DNA of 51,165 bases. Origin: Roseateles toxinivorans. Lineage in GTDB: Bacteria > Pseudomonadota > Gammaproteobacteria > Burkholderiales > Burkholderiaceae_C. Shown one piece after another: positions 41,567 through 51,162 of the stretch. The position numbers and the translations under genes were made by a program. The notes under the pieces were generated by a model. That model was not told where the DNA came from, made no database searches, and saw nothing but the letters and a program-made list of their open reading frames with translations. How positions within the stretch are numbered: position 1 is the first letter of the stretch; each line of letters opens with the position of its first letter. The stretch lies in contig CAMDHE010000016.1 of assembly GCA_945898095.1 (NCBI GenBank), positions 1 through 51,165 of the forward strand, in the 5' to 3' direction.

Positions 41567-42607
41567 ATGTATCAGCATCTGCTCGTTCCGATTGACGACT
41601 CGGCCTTGTCGGCGGCCAATGTCCTGTCCGCGGTGGACTTGGCGCAAGGGTTGAGCGCGCGCATCACTTTTTTCTATGCCGCACCGGACTGGAGCTTGAC
41701 CGATGGCAACGCCATTTTCAGGATGCTCGAGCCTGGCTTGTTTACCGAACCGGCAGTCGGCCTGACAAACGCCTTGTTGACCAAGGCGATGGCGAGCGCC
41801 AAAGCTGCCAATGTTCCCAGTCATGCCGCAGCGCAAAGCAGCGACAAACCGGCCGAAGCGATCATCGAGGCGGCGCAGACCCATGGTTGCGATCTGATCG
41901 TGATGGCGTCGCGCGGCAAAGGTTCTACAAGTGGCTGGCTGCACAGTTCGCAAACCGAAATGGTGCTGCGCAATGCGCCGGTGGCGCTGCTGGTGACCAG
42001 GGTGGCGGCGGGCCGCCCGATGACCGATGAGGAAAGCGCGCTGGGCATCATCCAGGACGAGCATCGGTCGATTTCGGTGGTGGTGCAGGCGATGCGTGAT
42101 CTGGCGCAGCAGGGCTTGACCCAAGCCCATGTGCCGGACCGAGTCAATCTGGCTCGCTTGCTGACCTATTTGCGCGAGTTCCCCGGCCAGATCCACCATC
42201 CGAAGGAAGAACTTCATTTGCACCGCTTGCTGCGCCTGCGGGCGCCGGAATGCGAGCCGATGCTGACCGATGTCGAAGCGCAACATCAGAGCGAGAAAGA
42301 TCTGATCGAGCAGGTGTCAGCCTGCGTGGTGCCGCTTGGCCGGACTTCGCCAGCCCAGGCGCGGGCACTTTGCGATGCGGTCAACGCCTTGGCCACCCAT
42401 GTGTTTCATCACATCGGCTTTGAAGAGCGCAATATCCTGCCGCTGGCCCGCAGCCGTTTGACCGCCCAGGATTGGGCTGAGGTCGCTGCCGGCTTTGCCA
42501 GCAACGATGACCCGAGGTTCGGCGACCTGCAGGTCGATGATTTCCGTCGCATGTTCACCCTGATTGCTGACGACTTTGCCGAAGATCTTGCGCTCGTCAG
42601 ACCATGA
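41567..42607 (+). CDS. universal stress protein fused to hemerythrin domain
   Basis: A 346-residue two-domain protein. Residues 1-145 are a UspA domain (YQHLLVPIDDSALSAANVLS, with the nucleotide-type motif MASRGKGSTSGWLHSSQ). Residues about 160-315 form a hemerythrin-like four-helix bundle with spaced His and Glu ligands: IIQDEHRSI, IHHPKEELHLHRLL, EAQHQSEKDLI and HVFHHIGFEERNILP. The latter could hold a di-iron site sensing oxygen, nitric oxide or redox state. It lies alone between the porin terminator and tRNA-Arg. Probably a stress or oxygen-response protein; partner unknown. Confidence 0.9.
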   Translation: MYQHLLVPIDDSALSAANVLSAVDLAQGLSARITFFYAAPDWSLTDGNAIFRMLEPGLFTEPAVGLTNALLTKAMASAKAANVPSHAAAQSSDKPAEAIIEAAQTHGCDLIVMASRGKGSTSGWLHSSQTEMVLRNAPVALLVTRVAAGRPMTDEESALGIIQDEHRSISVVVQAMRDLAQQGLTQAHVPDRVNLARLLTYLREFPGQIHHPKEELHLHRLLRLRAPECEPMLTDVEAQHQSEKDLIEQVSACVVPLGRTSPAQARALCDAVNALATHVFHHIGFEERNILPLARSRLTAQDWAEVAAGFASNDDPRFGDLQVDDFRRMFTLIADDFAEDLALVRP

Positions 42608-42704
42608 AATTCGCCGGCGCGGTGCGTTGATCGTGAAGTCCGCCAGCTTGCACAAGGCCCAATGAGATCGATGGATTTATCGGTGCTATACTGATCGGCT
42701 TGAT

Positions 42705-42781
42705 GCGGCTGTAGCTCAGCTGGATAGAGTACTTGGCTACGAACCAAGGGGTCGTGGGTTCGATTCCTGCCAGCCGCACCA
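42705..42781 (+). tRNA. tRNA-Arg (anticodon ACG), copy 2
   Basis: A 77-base gene with CCA, identical to the copy at 22515-22591 across its full length, anticodon loop CTACGAA. A good -10 box, TATACT, lies at 42687-42692, 12 bases upstream; the -35 is weak. Followed by its own terminator at 42801. Confidence 0.97.
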
Positions 42782-42800
42782 AGACCAACAAGAAACGTGA

Positions 42801-42836
42801 AGGGCCGATGCGCGAGCATCGGCCCTTTTCCTTTTA
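42801..42836 (+). terminator. intrinsic terminator after tRNA-Arg copy 2
   Basis: A perfect 11-bp stem AGGGCCGATGC/GCATCGGCCCT (42801-42811 and 42816-42826) with a GCGA loop, followed by TTTCCTTTT. It also lies just past the stop of the convergent racemase-like gene and may serve both directions. Confidence 0.88.
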
Positions 42837-42844
42837 CGTTTCCT

Positions 42845-43993
42845 TTATCTGGCCTGATCCGGCTGGGTCAGCCACTCGATCTGCTGTGCGCTCATGCCCA
42901 GCGACTCGAGCAAAGCCTGCGTATCTGCGCCTGGTGCCGGGCCGGCTTGGGGATTGCGCAGTTGGCTACGCGAAAAGCGCGGCGCCGGGCTGGGTTGCAA
43001 ATGGCCCTCGACCGTGACGAAATTGCCTCTGGCCTGTTGATGCGGATGCTGGGCCGCTTCCGCCAGACTCAGCACCGGGGCGAAGCAGACATCGCTGCCT
43101 TCGAGCAGCAAGCGCCATTCGTCACGGCTGCGACTCTTGATGCGCTCAGCCACGCGCAAACGTAATGCCGGCCATTGTTCGCTGTCGTACTGCTGCGCCG
43201 GGTCGACGTCGCTCAGGTCGAGTCGCAGCAGCAACTCGCGGTAGAACTGTGGTTCGATCGCACCCAGCGTCACATGGCGGCCGTCAGCGCATTCAAAGCT
43301 GTCGTAGAAGGGCGAGCTGTGCAGGAAGAAGTTCTGCGCCGGCTGCTCGCGCCATTGCTGGGTGGCGCGCATTGAATGGATCAATGCTGTCAGCATGCCG
43401 ACGCCGTCGATCATGGCGGCGTCGATCACCTGGCCGCGGCCTGATTGCCTTGTCTCCAGCATTGCGCAGACCAGGCCGAAGGCCAGAAACATCGCGCCAC
43501 CCGCCATGTCGCCGAGCAAGGTTGCCGGCAGGCTGGGCGCCGTACCTTCGCGGCCGGCAATCGACAGCGCACCGGTCAGCGCCACATAGTTGATGTCGTG
43601 GCCGGCGGCCTTGGCCAGCGGGCCGGTCTGGCCCCAGCCGGTGACGCGGCCGTAGACCAGCCTGGGGTTGCTGTTGGCGAAAACATCCGGGCCCAGACCC
43701 AGACGTTCCATCACGCCGGGCCGATAGCCTTCGATCAGGGCGTCGGCGCTGTTGATCAGGCCTTGCGCTGCGCTCAGTGCGAGTGGATCCTTCAGGTCCA
43801 GGCAGATCGAACGTTTGCCGCGGTTCATCGCCTCGCCCGCGCCCAGGCTGCGCAATGCCGCCGGACGTTCGATGACGATCACTTCGGCCCCCATGTCGGC
43901 CAGCAGCATGCCGCAGAAGGGTCCGGGCCCGATGCCGGCCATCTCGATCACGCGCAGACCTTGCAAGGGACCGCTTGAATTGCTTTTGTTCAT
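42845..43993 (-). CDS. alpha-methylacyl-CoA racemase family protein
   Basis: A 382-residue class III CoA-transferase-fold racemase that inverts the 2-methyl centre of branched acyl-CoAs. The catalytic set known for the Mycobacterium enzyme (H126, D156, E241) is present with a constant six-residue shift: H132 in AAGHDINYVALTG, D162 in LGDMAGGAMF and E247 in LGAIEPQFY. This separates it from CoA-transferases. ATG 43993 starts MNKSNSSGPLQGLRVIEMAG; the frame upstream (to 44347) is antisense to greB. It is divergent from greB across 39 bases. Confidence 0.92.
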   Translation of the reverse strand: MNKSNSSGPLQGLRVIEMAGIGPGPFCGMLLADMGAEVIVIERPAALRSLGAGEAMNRGKRSICLDLKDPLALSAAQGLINSADALIEGYRPGVMERLGLGPDVFANSNPRLVYGRVTGWGQTGPLAKAAGHDINYVALTGALSIAGREGTAPSLPATLLGDMAGGAMFLAFGLVCAMLETRQSGRGQVIDAAMIDGVGMLTALIHSMRATQQWREQPAQNFFLHSSPFYDSFECADGRHVTLGAIEPQFYRELLLRLDLSDVDPAQQYDSEQWPALRLRVAERIKSRSRDEWRLLLEGSDVCFAPVLSLAEAAQHPHQQARGNFVTVEGHLQPSPAPRFSRSQLRNPQAGPAPGADTQALLESLGMSAQQIEWLTQPDQAR

Positions 43994-44032
43994 ATCCTGA
44001 CAAGCTGAATTCGTTGGCGAGACAATACCGGC

Positions 44033-44623
44033 ATGAGCAAAGCATTCACCAAGGAAAGCGACGCCGATGACGACGAGGAACTGGCGGTACCCGCCATTCC
44101 TGCCGGTACGCGCAACTATATGACGCCCGAAGGCTATGCCTGCCTGCGCGGGGAATTCATGCGCTTGCTCGACGAGGAGCGGCCGAAGATCGTCGAGATT
44201 GTTTCGTGGGCTGCCAAGAATGGCGACCGCTCCGAGAACGGTGACTATCTGTACGGCAAGAAAAGGTTGCGCGAAATCGACCGGCGGCTGCGCTTTCTGA
44301 CCAAGCGGCTGGACATCGCCGAGGTCGTCGACCCGAGCATCCACCATGGCAGTGAGCAGATTTTCTTCGGTGCGACCGTCACCTATGTCAATTCACGCGA
44401 TGAAGAACGAACCATCACGATCAAGGGCATCGACGAGTCGGACAGCCTGGCTGGCGAGGTCAGCTGGATCGCCCCGATGGCGCGTGCATTGCTGAAAGCC
44501 CGCGTTGGTGACGAAGTGCAGTTGCTGACGCCGGGCGGCGTCGAGCATATCGAAGTGATGGCGGTGGCTTATCCTAGACCCAATATTGTTCAGATAGATT
44601 TGAAACCGACTACAACCGGTTGA
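44033..44623 (+). CDS. greB: transcription elongation factor GreB
   Basis: A 196-residue factor that rescues backtracked RNA polymerase by stimulating transcript cleavage. The N-terminal coiled coil carries the catalytic acidic tip (AAKNGDRSENGDYLYGKKRL), and the C-terminal FKBP-like domain includes ELLTPGGVEHIEVMAVAYP-type ends (read here as VQLLTPGGVEHIEVMAV). It has an acidic N-terminal extension, ESDADDDEE, absent from the E. coli protein. ATG 44033 is only 39 bases from the divergent racemase gene. Confidence 0.94.
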   Translation: MSKAFTKESDADDDEELAVPAIPAGTRNYMTPEGYACLRGEFMRLLDEERPKIVEIVSWAAKNGDRSENGDYLYGKKRLREIDRRLRFLTKRLDIAEVVDPSIHHGSEQIFFGATVTYVNSRDEERTITIKGIDESDSLAGEVSWIAPMARALLKARVGDEVQLLTPGGVEHIEVMAVAYPRPNIVQIDLKPTTTG

Positions 44624-44810
44624 TGTCGTTGATTCAGCCGTTGACCACGGTGGCGCAGGTTGTACGAACTCATCTTGCGACGTACGCCTCTCGGATTGAA
44701 TCGGCCTCGACTGACCACCATGCGTGCGTTGGCAATATCTGCCAGCGAGGCATCACACCAGGCTGTAACGCGCTCAAGGGGCGATTGCCGCAGCGTGCGG
44801 CATTTTGCGT

Positions 44811-44894
44811 TGTGCGCCCAGCATGGGCGTACACCTGCGGGTGCGAGTCCCGCTGTGAGTTGATCACAACGAACGAATTGTGAAGCACAACTCA
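44811..44894 (+). ncRNA. RNA-like nested hairpins, possible group II intron domain I remnant
   Basis: Three adjacent structures are visible: a 10-bp stem TGTGCGCCCA-GCA-TGGGCGTACA with one G-T pair (44811-44833); GCGGG-TGCGAGT-CCCGC (44837-44853); and a two-level stem, outer TGAGTTG/CAACTCA (44856-44862, 44888-44894) with inner TCACAA/TTGTGA (44864-44869, 44878-44883). The pattern resembles the 5' part of bacterial group II introns as I remember it. No reverse transcriptase follows; an IS3-type remnant begins at 44914. The rest of 44624-44810 shows no gene I can support. Confidence 0.4.
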
Positions 44895-44913
44895 ATGAGG
44901 AAACGCAGCCGCG

Positions 44914-45117
44914 CTAGCTGTTCAGCGCTATCGGGTTTACCCCCTTGAGTTCAACCGTTTTGCTCAGGCGGACCCAATTGCCTAACGTCTTTTCCGCTAT
45001 GCCGAGCACCTTGGCCGTGACTCCAACGTCCTGTCCTCCTTTGACAAGCCGAACAGCTTCAAGCTTGAATTCCAGGGTGTCTCGGGCGCGGTGCGCCGTG
45101 TTGTTTCTCTTTCCCAT
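44914..45117 (-). pseudogene. truncated IS3-family OrfA transposase
   Basis: A 67-codon remnant. Residues about 12-55 (ARDTLEFKLEAVRLVKGGQD, then GVTAKVLGIAEKTLGNWVRL) are the helix-turn-helix of IS3-family OrfA proteins, normally about 90-105 residues and followed by the OrfB integrase, which is missing. The tail after residue 58 appears to be foreign sequence. Upstream of the start, the complement of 45153-45166 reads GAACTGACCCCATC, which resembles an IS3-type terminal repeat, so about 250 bases of one IS end survive. Confidence 0.75.
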
Positions 45118-45257
45118 AATCACTTCCCCCTTGGCTGAAATAAAATATCTGCGATGGGGTCAGTTCTTCGGGGAAAAGATCAAAAAAATTCAAAAAACCG
45201 AATTACATTAATTGGTTATGTGCTTTTTTAGAGGCGCTTCTGTACCAGTTGATCCAG

Positions 45258-45809
45258 CTAAACGAAGCTGCTCGCCTCGGCCAGCAACGGCGCTTTGGCA
45301 TCCTTTTCCGCAAGCATCGGAGCAACTCCTGTAGCGGGCCAGTTGATATTGACAGTCGGATCATCCCAGCGCAGACAGCCTTCGGCTTGCGGGGCGTAAT
45401 AGTCGGTCGTTTTGTAGAGAAAGTCTGCGGTTTCTGAAAGCACCAGGAAACCGTGTGCGAAACCAGGGGGAACCCAGAGCTGCCGATGATTTTCGGCACT
45501 TAATTCGATGCCATCCCAACGGCCGAAGTACGGACTCGAACGGCGCATATCTACTGCGACGTCAAAGACTGCCCCGTTGACAACCCGCACCAACTTCCCT
45601 TGGGTATGAGGCGGCAACTGAAAGTGCATGCCACGCAGGACCCCGCGTACTGAACGTGAATGGTTGTCCTGCACAAACCGAACGGCATGGCCTACTGCCT
45701 GGTCGAAGACCTGCTCGTTCCAACTCTCGGTGAAAAACCCGCGCGCATCACCGAAAACCCTTGGTTCGATAATCAATACTTCGGGCAGGCTGGTCGGGGT
45801 AATTTTCAT
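45258..45809 (-). CDS. rfbC: dTDP-4-dehydrorhamnose 3,5-epimerase
   Basis: A 183-residue RmlC cupin enzyme, third step of dTDP-L-rhamnose synthesis. The catalytic His is in LRGMHFQLPPHTQGKLVRV, the Asp in FDVAVDMRRSSPYFG, and the Tyr in ADFLYKTTDYYAP; VPPGFAHGFLVLSE is also typical. Its ATG shares a base with the rfbA stop. It is the last gene of the nucleotide-sugar operon, next to mobile-element debris. Confidence 0.96.
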   Translation of the reverse strand: MKITPTSLPEVLIIEPRVFGDARGFFTESWNEQVFDQAVGHAVRFVQDNHSRSVRGVLRGMHFQLPPHTQGKLVRVVNGAVFDVAVDMRRSSPYFGRWDGIELSAENHRQLWVPPGFAHGFLVLSETADFLYKTTDYYAPQAEGCLRWDDPTVNINWPATGVAPMLAEKDAKAPLLAEASSFV

Positions 45810-46711
45810 CAGAACGCCTTTTCAGCCAGCAGCCGCTGCAGATATTGCCCATAGCCGTTCTTTGCCAATGGTTTTGCCAATGCAGCCAACTGGTCGGCCG
45901 AGATCCATCCTGAACGATAGGCGATCTCTTCGGGGCAGGCGACCTTCAAACCTTGGCGCTTCTCCAGCGTAGCGATGAATTGGCTGGCTTCGAGCAGACT
46001 GTCATGTGTACCGGTATCGAGCCAGGCATAACCGCGACCCATGATTTCGACTTGCAATTGCTGCTGGCGCAGGTATTGGGCGTTGACATCAGTGATTTCC
46101 AATTCGCCACGCGCGCTTGGTTTGATCGCAGCGGCAATTTCGCAGACCTGTTCATCGTAGAAGTACAAACCGGTCACGGCGTAATTGCTTTTTGGCGCTT
46201 GTGGCTTTTCTTCAATCGACAAGGCTTTCTGCTTCGCGTCAAATTCGACAACGCCGTAGCGGTCCGGATCGGTGACATGGTAGGCAAAAACAGTTGCGCC
46301 GCTGTTCGAATTGCCGGCATTGCCAAGCAGCCCCTGGAAATCATGTCCGTAAAAGATGTTGTCGCCGAGCACCAAGGCACTTGACCCACCAGCTATGAAA
46401 TCTCTGCCGAGGATGAAGGCTTGCGCTAGGCCATCCGGGCTGGGCTGTACGCAGTAGCTGATGTCCAGTCCCCAGCGTTTTCCGTCACCCAGCAGAGCTT
46501 CGAAGCGAGGAATATCGTGAGGCGTACTGATCAGCAGAATCTCGCGAATACCCGCCAGCATCAAGGTGCTCAATGGGTAATAGACCATTGGCTTGTCATA
46601 GACCGGAAGCAGTTGCTTGCTGATGGCCAAGGTGGCTGGATGCAAGCGGCTGCCGGAGCCGCCAGCCAGGATGATGCCTTTGCGATTTTTTTGCACTGCA
46701 GGGTCCTTCAA
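45809..46711 (-). CDS. rfbA: glucose-1-phosphate thymidylyltransferase
   Basis: A 300-residue RmlA enzyme joining dTTP and glucose-1-phosphate, first step of the pathway and normally feedback-inhibited by dTDP-rhamnose. The nucleotide loop is [20 protein letters not shown], with [20 protein letters not shown] and [13 protein letters not shown] holding the metal Asp. Overlaps rfbD by four bases. Length and blocks are canonical. Confidence 0.96.
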   Translation of the reverse strand: MKDPAVQKNRKGIILAGGSGSRLHPATLAISKQLLPVYDKPMVYYPLSTLMLAGIREILLISTPHDIPRFEALLGDGKRWGLDISYCVQPSPDGLAQAFILGRDFIAGGSSALVLGDNIFYGHDFQGLLGNAGNSNSGATVFAYHVTDPDRYGVVEFDAKQKALSIEEKPQAPKSNYAVTGLYFYDEQVCEIAAAIKPSARGELEITDVNAQYLRQQQLQVEIMGRGYAWLDTGTHDSLLEASQFIATLEKRQGLKVACPEEIAYRSGWISADQLAALAKPLAKNGYGQYLQRLLAEKAF

Positions 46712-47589
46712 AGAATTTCACACAACATGCGTTCTACCCCTTGCTGCCAAGGCGGCAGGCAAAGGTCGAAGTTTTGCTGCAGTTTGGCGCTGGAAAGACG
46801 CGAGTTCAGCGGGCGTTGCGCCGCCGTCGGATATTCACTGGTTGGAATCGGCAAGAGCTGGTCTGCTTCAACCCGGATCGGGCGACCTTGTCTGCGCGCG
46901 TAATCGATCACGAATGCAGCATAGTCGTACCAACTGGTTTCACCAGATGCCGTTGCGTGATAAATGCCGCCCAGGGCCGGATCACCGAAAGTTGCCTGCA
47001 GCATATGTGCGCTCAGGTCGGCCAGCAGTTCAGCACCGGTCGGCGCTCCGATCTGGTCTGCGATGACCTTCAATTGATCGCGCTCGGTGGCCAAACGAAG
47101 CATGGTCTTGGCAAAATTCCCGCCTCGCGCTGCATAGACCCAACTGGTACGCAATATCAGGTGCAGGCAGCCGCTGGACTGGATTGCATCTTCGCCCGCC
47201 AACTTGGTTTTGCCATAAACGCTCAAGGGCGCGGTTGCCGCACCTTCTGCACGGGCCTGGTCGCCGCTACCATCGAACACATAGTCAGTGCTGTAGTGCA
47301 GCAGCATCGCACCCAAGGCTTGTGCTTCACGAGCCAGCATGGCCGGTGCATGGCAATTGATCTGCATCGCCAACTCGGCTTCGTTCTCGGCTTTGTCGAC
47401 GGCTGTGTATGCCGCAGCATTGACGATGACCTGGGGCGCAATGCTGCGCACGTTGGCCTTCAAGGAATCGCTGTCAGCGAGGTCGCCACCGTTTTCCCGG
47501 CCCAAGGCAATGACCTCGCCAAGAGGCGCCAACGCCCGTTGTAATTCCCAGCCGACCTGGCCGTTCTTGCCGAGCAGGAGGATCTTCAT
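46708..47589 (-). CDS. rfbD: dTDP-4-dehydrorhamnose reductase
   Basis: A 293-residue RmlD short-chain dehydrogenase, last step giving dTDP-L-rhamnose with NAD(P)H. The cofactor loop is [20 protein letters not shown], the substrate region [10 protein letters not shown], and the catalytic pair is Y-xxx-K in [11 protein letters not shown]. Overlaps rfbB by four bases and rfbA by four bases. The order rfbB-rfbD-rfbA-rfbC is the common proteobacterial one. Confidence 0.96.
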   Translation of the reverse strand: MKILLLGKNGQVGWELQRALAPLGEVIALGRENGGDLADSDSLKANVRSIAPQVIVNAAAYTAVDKAENEAELAMQINCHAPAMLAREAQALGAMLLHYSTDYVFDGSGDQARAEGAATAPLSVYGKTKLAGEDAIQSSGCLHLILRTSWVYAARGGNFAKTMLRLATERDQLKVIADQIGAPTGAELLADLSAHMLQATFGDPALGGIYHATASGETSWYDYAAFVIDYARRQGRPIRVEADQLLPIPTSEYPTAAQRPLNSRLSSAKLQQNFDLCLPPWQQGVERMLCEIL

Positions 47590-48656
47590 GCGCTGGCGGG
47601 TTCGCTGTATTGCTGCTCAACCCATTCACGGTAGGCACCGCTTTGCACCCTGGCTACCCAGTCGGGATGTGCCAGATACCATTGCACCGTCTTGCGGATG
47701 CCCGATGCAAAGGTCTCAGCCGGCCGCCAGCCGAGCTCGCGCTCTATCTTCCGCGCGTCGATCGCATAGCGCCTGTCATGGCCAGGCCGGTCTTTCACAT
47801 AGGTAATCAGGCGCTTGTAGGATCCGCCGATGTCCGGCCTAAGCTCATCGAGCAGGTCACAGACTTTGTGCACGATGTCCAGGTTGGTCATCTCGTTCCA
47901 GCCGCCGATGTTGTAGGTTTCGCCCAGTCGACCGCCTGCCAAGACCGCGCGGATCGCCGAAGCATGGTCGGTGACATAAAGCCAGTCGCGCACATTCTGG
48001 CCATCGCCATAGATCGGCAAGGCCTTGCCGGCCAGCGCATTAACGATCATCAGCGGAATCAATTTTTCGGGGAAATGGAAAGGCCCGTAATTGTTGCTGC
48101 AGTTGGTCGTCAACACCGGCAGACCGTAGGTATGGTGCCAGGCCCGCACCAGATGATCGCTGGCGGCCTTGCTGGCCGAATAGGGGCTGTTCGGCTCGTA
48201 GGTCTTGGTTTCGGCAAACGGCGGGTCATCCGCCGTCAGTGAGCCATAGACTTCATCGGTGGACACATGGTGAAAGCGAAACGCCGACTTTTCTGCCTCG
48301 CCCAATGCGGCCCAGTAAGCGCGGCTAGCCTCCAGCAGGCTGTACGTGCCTTCGATATTGGTTCGCATGAATGCGCCGGGGCCGCTGATCGAGCGGTCAA
48401 CATGGCTTTCGGCTGCGAAATGCAGCAAGGCGCGCGGGCGGTGTGTTGCGAGCAGCCGGTCGACCAGCGCTTGGTCGCAGATGTCGCCCTTGACGAACTG
48501 GTGCCTGGCATCGCCGTCGAGTGCAGCCAGGTTTTCCAAATTGCCTGCATAGGTGAGTGCGTCGAGCGTGACAACCGGTTCATCCGACTGAGCCAGCCAG
48601 TCGAGGACGAAATTGCTGCCGATGAAGCCGGCTCCGCCGGTGACAAGAATGGTCAT
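47586..48656 (-). CDS. rfbB: dTDP-glucose 4,6-dehydratase
   Basis: A 356-residue RmlB, second step, forming dTDP-4-keto-6-deoxyglucose. The NAD loop is [19 protein letters not shown], the active site is VSTDEVYG (with Asp-Glu) and [15 protein letters not shown] (Tyr-xxx-Lys). [17 protein letters not shown] is also diagnostic. Overlaps manC by four bases, so manC and the rhamnose genes form one transcript. Confidence 0.97.
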   Translation of the reverse strand: MTILVTGGAGFIGSNFVLDWLAQSDEPVVTLDALTYAGNLENLAALDGDARHQFVKGDICDQALVDRLLATHRPRALLHFAAESHVDRSISGPGAFMRTNIEGTYSLLEASRAYWAALGEAEKSAFRFHHVSTDEVYGSLTADDPPFAETKTYEPNSPYSASKAASDHLVRAWHHTYGLPVLTTNCSNNYGPFHFPEKLIPLMIVNALAGKALPIYGDGQNVRDWLYVTDHASAIRAVLAGGRLGETYNIGGWNEMTNLDIVHKVCDLLDELRPDIGGSYKRLITYVKDRPGHDRRYAIDARKIERELGWRPAETFASGIRKTVQWYLAHPDWVARVQSGAYREWVEQQYSEPASA

Positions 48657-50098
48657 GGATTACTGCGTCCGTAATTGTCTTCAAAGCGGACGATGTCGTC
48701 CTCGCCCAAGTAAGCGCCTGACTGTACTTCGATGATTTCCAGCGGCACCCGGCCAGGGTTGGCCAGTCGATGGGTCTGCCCCAGCGGGATGTAGGTGCTC
48801 TGGTTTTCGCTCAGCAGAATCACCTTGTCGCCATTGGTCACCTCGGCCGTGCCTGAGACGACGATCCAATGTTCAGCGCGATGGTGGTGCATTTGCAGGC
48901 TCAAGGTCGCACCTGGCTTGACCATGATGCGTTTGACCTGAAAACGCTCGCCCGAGTCAATGCTGTCATACCAGCCCCAAGGACGGTGGACCTTGCGATG
49001 CACGGTATGTTCGTCGCGCTTTTCGGCATCCAGGCGAGCGACGATCTGCTTGACTTCCTGGCTGCGTGAACGGTCGCTGACCAGCACGGCATCTGCCGTT
49101 TCCACCACCACCACATCGCGCAAACCCACCACGCTGACCAAGCGGCTGGTGGCGTGAACCAGCGTGTTTTTGCTGTCACTGAAGATCGCGTCGCCGGTCG
49201 CCGCATTGCCGTCTAGATCTTTTTCGGCAACTTGCCAGACAGCATCCCAGGCGCCAAGATCGTTCCAGCCGGCGTCGAGCGCAAGCATGCGCAGCGGAAA
49301 ATCGCTGCCAGGGCATCGTTCCATCACCGCATAGTCGACTGATTCGGAAGGCACGGCCGCGAATGCTGCCTTGTCCGGGCGGATGAACTTGGCATCGACT
49401 TTCCGTCCCGCCCAGGCCGCGCTGGTGGCTGATGCAATATCGGGCCGGAAGGTTTGCAGCGCCTTCATCCAGACGCTGGCGCGCAACACGAAGATGCCGC
49501 CGTTCCAGAAATAGTTGCCCTCGGCAAGGTAGCGCTGAGCTGTCGCGGCATCAGGCTTTTCGACGAATTGCATCACCGCCATACCCACTGGATCAGCCTG
49601 GGCGTGGATGTAGCCGAAGCCGGTTTCGGCACGATCTGGCGTGATGCCCAGGATCACGATCGCGCCAGATGCCGCCTGTCGAATCGCATCTTGCAATGAC
49701 TTGGTAAATGCCGCAGGGTTGGTGACGGTTTGATCGGCCGGCGTCACCACCAGTACCGGATCATCGCCATTTTCAAGTGCGTGCAGCGCTGCCAGGGTCA
49801 GCGCCGGGGCGGTATTCCGACCTATTGGCTCGAGCAGCAGGCCACTCGGCTCCAGTCCTGTTTCACGCAGTTGGTCGAGAACCAGAAACCGGTGCTCTTC
49901 GTTGCCGACGATCGCCGGGCCACGCAGGGCGATGTCTTTGTCGGCCAGCGCCGCCAACCTGTTTGCCGCTTGCTGGAACAAGCTGGTATTGCCGGACAAG
50001 ACCAGGAATTGTTTAGGGTAGCCAGCGCGTGACAGCGGCCACAGACGGGTGCCGCTTCCGCCGGCCATGATGACGGGTTGAACCTGGATGCTAGTCAT
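48653..50098 (-). CDS. manC: bifunctional mannose-1-phosphate guanylyltransferase/mannose-6-phosphate isomerase
   Basis: A 481-residue type II enzyme. The N-terminal nucleotidyltransferase ([20 protein letters not shown] and YPKQFL) makes GDP-mannose; the C-terminal cupin isomerase ([20 protein letters not shown], then [20 protein letters not shown]) supplies mannose-6-phosphate. ATG 50098 removes an unrelated upstream extension. Its presence inside the rhamnose operon implies a polysaccharide with both rhamnose and mannose-derived sugars. It starts 14 bases after the galE stop. Confidence 0.95.
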   Translation of the reverse strand: MTSIQVQPVIMAGGSGTRLWPLSRAGYPKQFLVLSGNTSLFQQAANRLAALADKDIALRGPAIVGNEEHRFLVLDQLRETGLEPSGLLLEPIGRNTAPALTLAALHALENGDDPVLVVTPADQTVTNPAAFTKSLQDAIRQAASGAIVILGITPDRAETGFGYIHAQADPVGMAVMQFVEKPDAATAQRYLAEGNYFWNGGIFVLRASVWMKALQTFRPDIASATSAAWAGRKVDAKFIRPDKAAFAAVPSESVDYAVMERCPGSDFPLRMLALDAGWNDLGAWDAVWQVAEKDLDGNAATGDAIFSDSKNTLVHATSRLVSVVGLRDVVVVETADAVLVSDRSRSQEVKQIVARLDAEKRDEHTVHRKVHRPWGWYDSIDSGERFQVKRIMVKPGATLSLQMHHHRAEHWIVVSGTAEVTNGDKVILLSENQSTYIPLGQTHRLANPGRVPLEIIEVQSGAYLGEDDIVRFEDNYGRSNP

Positions 50099-50112
50099 GG
50101 GCAATTGGAAGA

Positions 50113-51162
50113 TTAGTTTGAAAAATTGGCGGCTTGATTGCTGACGCCAAAGCCGTTCGGATTCATCTGCTGCCAGCGCCAGCTGTCTGCGCACATCCGG
50201 CGCAAATCATGGCGGGCCTGCCACCCGAGACGCGCTTTGGCCAAGGAGGGGTCAGCATAGCAGGCCGCAATATCGCCAAATCGGCGCGGCACGATGGTGT
50301 AGGGAATGGGCCGGCCGCTGGCCGTCTCATAGGCTTTGACCAGGTCGAGCACGCTGTAGCCTTGGCCGGTACCAAGGTTGACGGTGATCGAATCGACGCC
50401 CGCAAAGAGAAACCGTAAGGCGGCCACATGACCTTCAGCGAGGTCCAGGACATGGATGTAATCGCGCACGCCGGTACCGTCAGCGGTGTCGTAGTCATTG
50501 CCGAAAATCTGCAAGCGATCGCGCCGTCCGACTGCGACCTGAGCGATATAGGGCATCAGATTGTTCGGAATGACCTGCGGATCTTCGCCGATCAAACCGC
50601 TCTCATGGGCGCCGACCGGGTTGAAATAACGCAAAGCAGCAGTTTGCCAGCCGCTTTCGGCGGCGCCAAGGTCGCGCAAGATCGTCTCGCTCATCAACTT
50701 GGTGGTGCCGTAAGGGTTGACTGCTGAAAGTGGTGCGTCCTCGCAAAGGGGCAGAGAGTCGGGAACGCCATAGACGGTGGCACTTGAGCTAAAGACGAGG
50801 CGCTTGCAGTCCTCCTGCCGCAGCATCGTACGGCAGGTGTTGATCAATCCACCCAGGTTATTGCGGTAGTAGTCCAGCGGTTTGGCGGTCGATTCACCGA
50901 CCGCCTTGAAGGCCGCAAAGTGGACCACTGCATGGGGCCGGTAGCGTTCGAAGATCCGGTTCATCGCGAACTCATCACAGACATCCGCGCGCTCGAACAC
51001 CGGTACGCTGCCACTCAGACGGGCCAGTCGGTTCAGGACCTCGGGGCTGCTGTTGGAAAAATCATCGATACCTACGACAGAATATCCAGCTTCTTGCAAT
51101 GCCAGCCAGGTATGGGAGGCGATGTAACCGGTGGCGCCGGTGAGTAAAACTGTCTCGGTCAT
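50113..51162 (-). CDS. galE: UDP-glucose 4-epimerase
   Basis: A 349-residue GalE, interconverting UDP-glucose and UDP-galactose. The NAD loop is VLLTGATGYIASHTWLALQE, the catalytic set is SSSATVYG and NPYGTTKLMSE (Tyr-xxx-Lys), and ALRYFNPVGAHESGLIGEDP is diagnostic. It is complete with ATG at 51162, three bases from the window edge, so whether it begins the operon cannot be seen. With manC and rfbBDAC it supplies precursors for O-antigen or capsule. Confidence 0.96.
   Translation of the reverse strand: MTETVLLTGATGYIASHTWLALQEAGYSVVGIDDFSNSSPEVLNRLARLSGSVPVFERADVCDEFAMNRIFERYRPHAVVHFAAFKAVGESTAKPLDYYRNNLGGLINTCRTMLRQEDCKRLVFSSSATVYGVPDSLPLCEDAPLSAVNPYGTTKLMSETILRDLGAAESGWQTAALRYFNPVGAHESGLIGEDPQVIPNNLMPYIAQVAVGRRDRLQIFGNDYDTADGTGVRDYIHVLDLAEGHVAALRFLFAGVDSITVNLGTGQGYSVLDLVKAYETASGRPIPYTIVPRRFGDIAACYADPSLAKARLGWQARHDLRRMCADSWRWQQMNPNGFGVSNQAANFSN

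Noticed and set aside
42705-42781. attachment-site duplicate (attR) of the island at 22515
   Set aside because: It is a full tRNA gene with its own promoter and terminator, and core genes lie between, so gene duplication is simpler.
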